Assembly: GCA_029747015.1 (NCBI GenBank) | Contig: JAKOGI010000002.1 | Location: 372,001 to 436,000 of the forward strand | DNA: 64,000 nucleotides | Reading direction: 5' to 3' | Origin: Carnegiea gigantea | Taxonomy: Eukaryota; Streptophyta; Magnoliopsida; Caryophyllales; Cactaceae | In this document: piece by piece, positions 48,650 through 64,000 of the stretch | Layout: the number at the start of each line of letters is the position of its first letter | How positions within the stretch are numbered: position 1 is the stretch's first letter | The notes under the pieces: generated by a model | Seen by the model: the letters and a program-made list of their open reading frames with translations, nothing else | Databases searched by the model: none | Told to the model about the DNA's origin: nothing | Program-made: the position numbers and the translations under genes

Positions 48650-50323
48650 TCATTCTTTACTGCTCTCCTTCACTAGAAGAGACACAGCCACAACTACAGG
48701 TGTTGAGATCATAAGCAGAGCCTGGACTATGTTTGGTCGAGTGATGTCTGGCAGCAGAATACTGCCATACTTGATCAAAGCTGCACCTAGAATTGAACCA
48801 ATGGTCAATTTCAGTACATAGTTCAAATCACCCTGCATCAATAAGAAGAGCAGCATATCAGATAACTGGAAAGGTATGGCTGTTTAGAAGTGTGGAAACC
48901 ATACACACAAGCAAGCAATATACTGAGAAGTACAGCAAGGATCATCCACCATGGAGAAAATGTGGAGAGATTTGGGGCATCTATTAACCCCTTCTCAAAA
49001 ACAAACTGAAAACAAACCACAAGAGGCATTAGATTTGCTCCATCAACAATAATCAACGACAACCCTTGTTCGCTGCAACTACTCAAACAAAGGGGAACAA
49101 GGGCGATCTAGTGTATCCATCATGTTCAGACTTAATTTCTGCTTGTGTATCTCTGAAACCAAGTACATGAAATTGATCTTGCCAAGATTTTTTTAAAAAA
49201 AAAAAAAACTAGCAAACGAAGTCACCCAAAGTGACTAACTTATAATCTCAAGTCGAACAGAGACTATTTGTCAACCATTCCAGAACAACAGTCATATTCA
49301 GGAATCAGGTATTTATTGCTCAATGAAACGAACGAAGCTACGATCCTACCAGGTTAAGTGATGGTCTTCCTCTTACATCTCCAAGTACCCAGCGACATTG
49401 TTACCATTATAATGGTTGAACAATTATTTCTGTGCCCAACAGTTTTTGGAAAAGGATTTGTTTTGAGAATTCAGGGCCTAAATTGAGACCCATGAATTAT
49501 TGGGTTAATATGTGGAGCCAAAACTAGCATTTATAAACCAATTAGGCCATGAGAATTCCTACATTCCTAGCCTACTCCCACTCACAAAGCATTGAAAATA
49601 GACATGTTAGCTACCCGTGTATGAATTCCTTCCCATACTACTAAGTACTGATACACACTAATCAGGAACAACCTTCGTTCCAGTTTCTACCACAAACATC
49701 CTCCCTCACAGAACAGGGGGGGATAGGAAGAAGAAATGATGACGACGAGGAGGACGACGATGATAATAATAATCAAGGTTCAGGAATGCAGTAGTCCCCT
49801 CTCCCCCCCCCCCCCAAAAAAAAGAAAATACATTAGTTTTTCCACCCTGTAGATTTCTTTGTGCAATTTTTTTTTAATTGAAGGTTCAAAGACAGCAATT
49901 TGAAGAATGCCCATCAATGGTTACAGCAAGTAGTAGCAGTTAAGAAGTCAATTCATGATTAATATTAACCACTACAAAAACCCAAAAGAACATAGAATTC
50001 AACTCACAACAATTGCAGATAAATCAGCATAGAAACATAAGCATACAGGGAGAGAAAGAGAGAGAGGGGACCTCAGAAGTGGATGAATCCGAGATATTAG
50101 TAGTCGGGTTAGATGGTTCAGTCGGGTTGGGGCCAGCAGAAGCTCGAACCCGAAGGAGAGTATGTGAAATTCGGCCCAACCTGGTGATCGAAAATACGAA
50201 GCTACTTGGCCTAATCGTTGTCTTTATGATTACTCTGGAAAATGATCTCCTTGTTTTGCTGGCGTTAGAGGAGGACAACGAGGTCAAGATAGACCTCCCG
50301 GTGGTGGTTGCTGTGGCTGCCAT
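48650..50323 (-). CDS. Unrecognised small membrane protein with plastid-type transit peptide
   Basis: I do not recognise the family. Three exons on the minus strand, 50323-50072, 49005-48907 and 48832-48650, give 177 residues in phase. Residues 1-84 are Ser/Thr/Arg-rich with almost no acidic residues until the end (MAATATTTGRSILTSLSSSN...RVRASAG), a typical plastid transit peptide. The mature part has three hydrophobic segments, WWMILAVLLSILLAC, LTIGSILGAALIKYGSILL and IVQALLMISTPVVVAVSLLV, so a membrane protein of the plastid envelope or thylakoid is likely. The donor of exon 2 (GCTTGT|GTGTAT) is the only one I found that keeps the frame, leaving a 74-base intron. A further small exon in the 1.07-kb first intron cannot be excluded. 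Confidence 0.68.
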
Positions 50324-50924
50324 TGGATAAAATGGTTCAGAAGGTCTATACCAGGTCTCTCGGTCTCAGCATGAAGAGTTTTCCTATGTACTTGAACGTA
50401 TTTTTTCAGGTGTTCATGATTATTTTTTGGCATTAATAATTTATATATTCAGCTCAAACAAAGTTTAATTGTCTCATCACCCATTTTTCGGTACTTGGAG
50501 CAGAAATGTGGGCTCTCATATTATAAATTTTTTTACCAAAATTTTATTTGAAAAAAGAATTGGACATTATCAGAATTAGTTATTATTGATCAAACTGACA
50601 TAACTGAATGCAAAGTGCACATAAATAAAATATACCTTTGAAAATAATAACATATACAATCTTCTTATGTAAATCACTACTTTGTTTATTGATTTGTAGA
50701 AAAATTTTCATTGATCTATTGCAATTTATTGATGGAGACTAATGATTAATAGAATGATCTAGTGTAGTTTTTTATATTACAAATTATTCTCTTGATGTTA
50801 CAAGGAAGTGGATAGAAAAAGATGAAAATGTAGGAAAGGAGCAAGTCCAACATAACTACTCAAAAACAAAATAAATTCAAGTATAAGATAAATTCTCATA
50901 ATTAAAATTTACACATAAAAACAA

Positions 50925-50977
<53 letters not shown>

Positions 50978-51953
50978 CAATCTTAAATGTTAGAATCATA
51001 GCTCAAAATCAAAATACTAATTTGGAACTTGTTGATCGTCCATTTTCCTACTCGCGCAATTTCCTAGTACAGTATGCGGAAAAATATCCACAGATTTGCG
51101 ATAGTATTTTGATCAAGATTAATATGCTGATATAGTGTATTACTCTTAAGCGAGACACTATTCCAACAAAGAATATTATAAGTGAATGGTCGAAATTTGT
51201 TAAACAGCCGCACTCAACATGTATAATGACTCCATCCCTTATAAATTCACAAAGTCACACAAAAAAAGCAACAAACAAGTATAAAACAAACTCTCACAAT
51301 TGGAGAGAAAAACAGGACTCTTATAAGTAAGAGATTGATTAATATCTCAATTGGAGAAACAAATAAAATTACTTATTATACTAATTCTAAATACCAAATA
51401 AAAGAATTATTAGAAATGGTAGGAGAATCGGTCATTCCCTTTCCTCTCCAAAATCATTGGGGGAAAAAAAAAAATGCTAGTCTTGCATAATGGGAGAGGA
51501 GAAAGAGAAAGGGAAGTGGGGAGGAAACCAAAATAATTACAAATGTAATTGATCAACAATAACAGTAGTAGTAATAATAATATAGATAGTTCATTCTTGA
51601 TCTTTGCATGGAAAATTTGTCAAGAATTATGGAATAAAATTGAAAAGAGATAATTATTGACTTGTAAGGATCAATATTATTGTAATTATTGTCTTAGTTT
51701 TTATTAAGTAGTTTACCTATTTAATTATTTACTTACTTAATTCTTAAATAAAGATATGTTTTTTTCTAAAAAGACAAAAAAAGGTCTCACGCAACAAATT
51801 CCCCTAATTTATTTTTCTTGTCTTTTTTACCCCCTAAGTAATTTTTTTTGGCTGCATCCCTAAATGTTTAATTAATTAATCTGTAATTTGATACGGTAAT
51901 TGTCAGCTAATCAGAGATGGTAACTTACGATGATCAAAACGAGAAAGCGTGAA
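50324..51953. other. Divergent intergenic region
   Basis: It separates the minus-strand plastid-type gene from SRP54 and so holds both promoters. It is AT-rich, with a TA microsatellite at about 50930-50973. No coding region is supported. Confidence 0.55.
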
Positions 51954-51965
51954 TATAAACCCTAG
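51954..51965 (+). promoter_or_regulatory. TATA box overlapping a telo-box, SRP54 promoter
   Basis: TATAAA (51954-51959) runs into AAACCCTAG (51957-51965), a telo-box variant, 157-168 bp upstream of the SRP54 start codon. Telo-boxes near the transcription start are common in plant genes of the translation and secretion machinery. Assignment is by consensus and position. Confidence 0.45.
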
Positions 51966-52121
51966 AACTAAAATCTCAGAACCATCACCAATCATACAGA
52001 GTACACGCTCTTTCTATTCGGATTCGGCAGGAAGAAGATTTCGCATTCGATTTCTAGGGCCAATCAATCATCCGAAAGGGGAGAAAAATCGATTAGGGTT
52101 TGAAAATCCAATTGGGCAAAG

Positions 52122-58199
<6,078 letters not shown>

Positions 58200-59061
58200 T
58201 ACCTTTTTTTTTTTTGGAGGTCAAATTTTTGTTTAACTGATCGAAATTATTGTGCCTTTCACATATGTAAGCTGCTAACATGTGTGTTCTACATTTTACA
58301 AATCCGATGGAGTTGACTGGTTGTATATGCCTAGGCTTGCCGATGTATCTGAGGGGAAAAGTAGGTCTAATGCATAGGTGCTCTAAATTTGTTGACTCCA
58401 CTGATTTCAAGTTCTTGGTACATTTGAACAGCCAGCCTTCCCATTTAGTCTTCCCATTTTTCACCCATAGTCAACCGGCCTTCATTCCTCCGCGGTTATT
58501 GAGAACTCTACATGCAAACTGTACAGATTGCGTAAATCAAATTAGCAGTTGAAATTCTTTCCAATCCTCAACTGATTTTAAAATTCGGACCCTTTGCTTC
58601 TTTCCTTCCTTTTTTTAATTTTTGGGTGAAGGTCTTTCGAAATTTGCTCTTTCTTTTTTTTTTTTTAAATTTTTGCGTGAAGGTCGTTCGAAATTTGCTC
58701 GTCACTAATAGAAAAGGCAGCAATATGTGGAGTTTTGGACTTCAATTCCACTGTAAACTGGCAGCACTTCTTGCATGCTCGTGGCTGGGGCTTAAGGCTT
58801 GTACAAAATTTAAGTAGACATCACAGTAGTTTCAGAGCAGAATAGCATATTATCATTCCAAGAACACACACAAAAAAGTTATCAAGTTCAACATTGTAAG
58901 TTACGGGACAGAAGGGCCAGGCTCTAAGAAAGACATCTGAGTTACGACGTGCTAATTTGGACAGATTCATTTAACATTTAATCACAAGATATCAAATTAC
59001 AATGAGATGTTATATCAACGAAGCAACGGGTGGTAATATGCACATGCAAGCATCTTTCTCT
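58200..59061. other. Convergent 3' region between SRP54 and the EREX/EREL gene
   Basis: The 862 bases hold both 3' untranslated regions. A 51-base tandem duplication (units with GTGAAGGTC-TTCGAAATTTGCTC at 58626 and 58677) lies in the middle. Nothing coding is supported. Confidence 0.55.
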
Positions 59062-60541
59062 TCACAAGAACTTGCTCAAGACAGTTTTCCTAGGGGTTGC
59101 CTCTTCCTCTTCACAATCCTTCTCGGAGTTGTTGGATGCAGTGAGAGCACAGCGGATGACAGAATTTAGCTGTCTCCTGACAGTAGCGCTATCAATGAAT
59201 ATCTCAGTAAGCATCTTTCTCAATTCATCCTCTGATGTCTTGTTTGCCAAGGCAATTGAATTTTCAATATCTTGAGCAAGAAGTTGTGCCTGTGACAATA
59301 GAAAAGGATTTCAAGTTCAGTTCTATCAAACGCGGAAGGGTGATGAGAACAAGGGAGAATAGAAACACACATGATTACATGTGTGTCAAAAAATAGTAGA
59401 TACTTTGCATTTTAAGTTAACCATCTTTGAAACTTAAGGTAACCAAACCATAGACCCTTACCACCAAACATTTACACCGGTGAGATGCTGAATGACTATT
59501 ATTTCCAACAAAAGCAGCAAACGACAATTTAGTGAGATACTTTGCATCTAGGTCCCCTATAATCCAAACCTCAAAAGAATTGTCCATAATGACCTTTAAT
59601 GTCTCATGGTCATTATTTAAACTAGCTCTCATGCGTACTCTGATTGTTTCCAAATTATTGCTTGTCATCGACTAGTAAGGCAAAACATCCCATTTATGAG
59701 TGTCAAAAAATCCCCTCAAACTGCAACCCTTCTATTTTCTCTTTTTTTTTGGGGGGGGGGGGGTGTTGCTTCCTAAGATACGAAATGGAAAGCTAGTAAC
59801 CAGTGGCTACTGGCTATATAGTCCATACACTTGTATGACCCAAATTGCAAGAAATATTCACTTCCAAAACACTTTCACTTTTCTTTTTTTCCCCCCTTTT
59901 TAGGGGAGTTGTCCATTTTCCAAGAGCTGAACAGCTCCTAGTTGACGAAAGGAAACTCTTCAACTTTAGCAGGAGGTAGGAGGCTCTGAGGCAGGAAATA
60001 GTTTTCAAATCAATGATCTAATAGAACCATTTCTCTGCATTCAGTTGTCAATGTCAGGCTGCATACAGTCCAAACCAACCAACTTTTTTGTGGTTGGGGG
60101 TAGTGAAGGATAGCTGAGTTCCCCTAATATCAACGTAAAAACCACCATAGGTTCTTATGTACCAGTATACCACCAGACAACCCCCATTGTTCTGTAGAAG
60201 CACATTTTGCGCATCAAAGTTTTTACCTAGGGATGCTTCTGGATCAGAATTGGGCACAATCAGCCCTTTCTCCAGGCCCCAATAAAAAAAAACCCAGCAG
60301 ATCCATTGCCAAACACATATGTTGGAGCTATAGATGTAGGCATCCCATTAGTCCTGGCCTAGCGCATTCTATGCGTACAATACTTCATCTAGACTCTAGA
60401 GGACTCTCACATATACTTGCAGCTACAAACATAGAGTATTTTGATGAGTGGGGTTTGGATCGGTTATTCCTTCACATTCAAAAGGGCTTCACAAGGATCA
60501 CTAACACCACCCCCAAGCATGGATAGCTGGTGAAGGGAACA

Positions 60542-60594
<53 letters not shown>

Positions 60595-60596
60595 TG

Positions 60597-60664
<68 letters not shown>

Positions 60665-60804
60665 GATATGTATGTATGTATGTATATCTATATCTATACA
60701 TATATACATATGTATGTATGTATGTATATCTATACATATGTATGTATGTATATCTATATGTATATGTGTATACATATATCTATATATATGTGTGTGTGTG
60801 TGTA

Positions 60805-60846
<42 letters not shown>

Positions 60847-61199
60847 TATATATATATATACGTATCAACAACACTACTACCACCAACTCCCAGTGTGGGT
60901 ACCGCTTTCGCAGGATCTAGGAAAATCTAAATGTAGGCAACCTTACCTCTACCGACATCCTTGCTCATAGAGAGGCTGATTCCAAGAGACCCATAAAACA
61001 AGAATTTGTGAAAATTATTTTATAGAAGAAGGATTTTGCAAAAATATTTTTATGAAAAAAACTAAGGAAAAATAGTAGATAATAAACTAATAAATACTAA
61101 TAAATAAGGTGACAGTAACTATGTAAACATAAGTACAATATAGCAAACGAAGATACCATAACTTAACAAACAGAGGTAGGCAACAAATGTCTCTTCCCA

Positions 61200-61264
<65 letters not shown>

Positions 61265-64000
61265 AAAAGAGAGAGAAAAAGAAAGTTTAGAATGTCACTC
61301 AGAGATCTCCTTCCACAATCAACAGCAAACACATTTGGAAGAGTGTACTTCACAACCACATTAGTTGGAACATCATCTCCCTTAAGTACCTGTCTTCAGT
61401 ACCATTCCCACAAGGTAGGATATTTGTTCCTTAATTTGATAGTGAAAACAACCTAAATTTGAAAAAATAGCATCCAACATTAAGCATGCGTCTGCTTAAT
61501 ACTGGCTACTGTGTATATTGGACTGAATTCAAGTAACACTCAATAATTGAGCTTTTAAGAATCAGAAAAACAGATACCTTTGTCAACAATCAACACTAAG
61601 CATGCAACTCAGCAGCAAAACTTACAGGTGAAAAGCTGTAAGCTACACAATTTGTATGCACAACCAATGTTTTGCCAGACAGAACTCACGAAGTCCAAGC
61701 AGATAACATAAGAAAACAAGCATACAACAGCAATAGTTTGATGCAAACCAGTTAGTAGCAGTGAAGTGCGCTGGCAATACAATGAACAGACTTGCCAGTC
61801 TTTGCTGAGTAGTTAAGTAAACAAAGATTCCAATATTTCGCCTTTCTTTAAATTAGAGCTCTAGCTCAAACATGAAGGGTTTTCTAGCAAATTCGAGATC
61901 TATGGTAATTGATTAAAAAAACAAATGGCCAATATCAGCGCACAATTTATAGAACTAGACCTAGCAAACCCGAGACCCGAGCCGAATGACCCGGACCCAT
62001 ACCCGAACCGATATTTTTATAAAGTTGCTTATTTTTGTATGACAAGCGTATCGGACCAAAGACCCGAAGTCGACCGAAGTGAAGTTCACCCGACCCAAAT
62101 CGACCCAACCCGAAATATCACTTAACCCGAAACATGACCCGACCCAAACTCAAACCGACCTACACCTGAACCAAATGACCCATTTGCCAAGCCTATACAG
62201 AACTGATGCAATATATGTCAACTGCGATCACCTTATTATCTACATAGAATCAGGAATGCTGTTCCCACACTGGGTGGAGCATGTCTTGGGACTAGAGAGT
62301 TGGAAAAGAAGGGGGGGTCCCAGAACCATGAGCCACCATAATCAGAAGAACACACGCAACAAGGTGCACTGCAGTGAAGAAAACAAACAGATTACCTCAG
62401 CCAGAAGAAGGCCTATCCGGTTATTAGATGTGTTCAGTAGATCTATGGCATCAGCTGGTGAAGGAGAATCCAGCAGGAGTTTGTCGCCTTCTTCAATTGA
62501 AAAGTTGACACTACAATCTTGAAGCCGTTTTTGAAGAATTGCACATTCATGCAACAACTTCTCATTAAAAGAACTAGCATGTTCCTTCATTTGCTTCTCG
62601 TGCTGTAGCACCTTCTGAAAGGTACCACGTTGAAATAAAATAATATGTTAGAACACTCTTTGAGCACAAAAGAAAAACAAATCGACTGCAGAAGGCACAG
62701 AAAAAGAAATAAGCTGGCATGACCAGCATACACGTTTTTCTATAAATTGAAGGACTCAAGGTCCTTTACTTGTGTACTTCGTTTGGCATATATTTCGTTC
62801 ATCTAAAGAAAATAGACGAATCAGGTCATATATAGATTGCATCCAAGTTATGAGTTACAAGTATGGAAGTGTTACCGTACAAATTGATTGACAACTGGGG
62901 CAGCTTCATATCAGAGTAACCACCATTAATTCACTCAAGAGAGGGTTGAGGAAATCTGATGTATGCAACTTCATACTATATCCATAAAACAAACTATGCT
63001 AAATGCCACATTACTTTCCCTAAACAAGACCATTACCTCCACATCTAGCTTTTCTTTCATTACTTTGCTAAGCTCCTGCTTCAGTTCTGTTTGTGAATTT
63101 CGAAGATATTTAACCTCTTTAACAAGGACTTTAATATCTGTTTTTAATTTAACTTCAGACTCTTCCTGATGTTTCTGCAAGTTCTGAAGTTCCTCTCTAG
63201 CTGCATCTAGCTCCTGCTTCAGCATTTCATTCTCCTGAATAACATTTTCATGCTCAGATGCCAATTGTGCCATTTCATCCTAGAAGAGCATACTTAGAGA
63301 TGTCATCATAAAGCTCAGAACCACTTGTGCTGGCAGCCAAAAAACTGAAAAGTAGCTTGAAACAGATGCACAACAAACATTGTTAACCTGTTCAGCCTTT
63401 AACTTCAATTCCATTTCCAGACACCTCTTCCGAAACTCCTCCGTGTCCCATTGCATCTGAGTATATCTTTCCCTTTCAATTGAAAGAGCTTGTTGAAGGT
63501 TGTCTTTTGCGTTCTCTTGTGTGGTATCAAGCTCCACTTCCAGATCTTTGACCTGACAGGGTGGAGGCAGAATTAGCTGCTCTATTTTCCAGGAAGAATG
63601 CTTCAAAGGCAAACAACACAAAGCAAACATAGCATACTGTTGTAACCACCCCCCCCCCCCAAAAAAAAAAGCAATGATTTTAAAACATGTGGTGTAGCCA
63701 TTTCAATGCTATTATCACAAAGAATACCAAATGCATCATTCAGATTGGACATGATGAAGAAAAATGTTTCACAAAGCACTAGTTCCGCACCTCACATACT
63801 CCTGGTTCCTTTGCCCCCACAACAGACATCTGGGGCTCCTGATTCAGACCAACATCCCATTCCACTTACCTTTATATCCATTAGATTTATTGCCACTATG
63901 TCATGTTAGAAGAAGTTTGAAGTGAAGACAGTCTGCCGAAATGTGAAGCAAAAAAAGTTCAAATGCACCCCCCAGCTTCTACCCTGAGGCTTAAAAAGGG
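59062..64000 (-). CDS. EREX/EREL-like PX-domain protein, C-terminal coiled-coil part (runs off the window)
   Basis: Five exons are visible on the minus strand: 63552-63388, 63279-63037, 62802-62770, 62614-62396 and 59289-59062 (stop). All junctions are phase 0 and give 257 residues. The reading [64 protein letters not shown] and [14 protein letters not shown], then [20 protein letters not shown], matches the long C-terminal coiled coil of plant EREX/EREL proteins. These bind phosphoinositides through an N-terminal PX domain and active RAB5 on endosomes, and act in vacuolar trafficking. The PX domain and first exons lie beyond position 64000; nothing coding was found from 63553 to 64000, so that stretch is intron. 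The 33-base exon ([11 protein letters not shown]) is inferred from splice sites and phase. The last intron is 3.1 kb and full of repeats. Confidence 0.88.
60541..60860. repeat. 320-bp compound microsatellite (TA, TATG, TATC, TG)
   Basis: TA runs, TATG and TATCTA blocks and a TG run follow each other. The right end abuts the tail of a minus-strand SINE. Confidence 0.95.
60863..60983 (-). mobile_element. SINE fragment, tail joined to a microsatellite
   Basis: Read on the minus strand: GGAATCAGCCTCTCTATG, GAGGTAAGGTTGCCTACA, CCTGCGAAAGCGGTACCCAC and ACTGGGAGTTGGTGGTAG, then GTTGTTGATACG. This is the same family as 46871-46980 and lies in the last intron of the EREX/EREL-like gene. Confidence 0.7.
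61203..61258. repeat. (TA)n microsatellite
   Basis: About 28 TA units in the last intron of the EREX/EREL-like gene. Confidence 0.95.
61956..62195. mobile_element. Non-autonomous hAT element (MITE), 240 bp
   Basis: The ends TAGACCTAGCAAAC and (complement of the right end) TAGGCTTGGCAAAT form an inverted repeat with 3 mismatches in the first 13 bases. They are flanked by an 8-bp direct duplication, TATAGAAC (61948-61955) and TACAGAAC (62196-62203), with one difference. Eight-base duplications are the hAT signature. The body is made of CCCGACCC- and ACCCGAA-like words, as in a widespread class of plant hAT MITEs. Confidence 0.78.

Noticed and set aside
50013..50330. Plus-strand 105-codon frame opposite exon 1 of the plastid-type membrane protein
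   Set aside because: It is the antisense shadow of the transit-peptide exon; the minus strand gives the transit peptide and correct splice donor.

Overview
The window is nuclear DNA of a flowering plant, most likely a eudicot. Every protein gene is split by GT-AG introns with T-rich acceptors. The gene set is typical of land plants (plastid-targeted DnaJ, PTI1-like receptor-like cytoplasmic kinase, EREX/EREL-type endosomal protein). The spacers are AT-rich and hold plant LTR elements, SINEs, MITEs and long TA/TG microsatellites. The species cannot be fixed from the sequence alone.

Layout. 1-12.3 kb is a transposon-rich block: the 3' tail and LTR of a Ty3/gypsy-like element (1 to about 3350), a PIF/Harbinger transposase gene broken by one in-frame stop (3577-4931), an A-rich spacer, and a 3.7-kb solo LTR on the minus strand with an exact 5-bp target duplication (8524-12248). 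From 12.7 kb on come six intact or nearly intact genes plus one that runs off the right edge: a Der/EngA double GTPase (12753-18860, +), a PTI1-like cytoplasmic kinase (21809-25951, +), a CUE-domain ubiquitin-system protein (29430-31947, +), a plastid type-A DnaJ (34377-45237, +), an unrecognised plastid-type small membrane protein (48650-50323, -), cytosolic SRP54 (52122-58199, +), and the C-terminal half of an EREX/EREL PX-domain protein (59062 to beyond 64000, -).

I joined exons by hand using splice consensus and reading phase. The summed coding lengths are multiples of three for all six complete genes (predicted 658, 370, 271, 491, 177 and 497 residues). The genes do not form a pathway. 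Loose themes are organelle biogenesis (Der, DnaJ and the small membrane protein carry organelle-type N termini), protein targeting and turnover (SRP54, CUE protein), and signalling or endosomal traffic (kinase, EREX/EREL).

The most unusual object is at 46440-48126. It is a 1.7-kb element with about 255-bp, nearly identical inverted arms, TG...CA ends and a 5-bp target duplication. Its right half belongs to the same LTR family as the solo LTR at 8524-12248, so it looks like an LTR whose 3' end was copied in inverted orientation onto its 5' side. Both family members keep a small terminal hairpin whose two strands differ by matching base changes. A second window-wide oddity is a recurring T-run joined directly to a G-run (C-run then A-run on the other strand), always with the same polarity.
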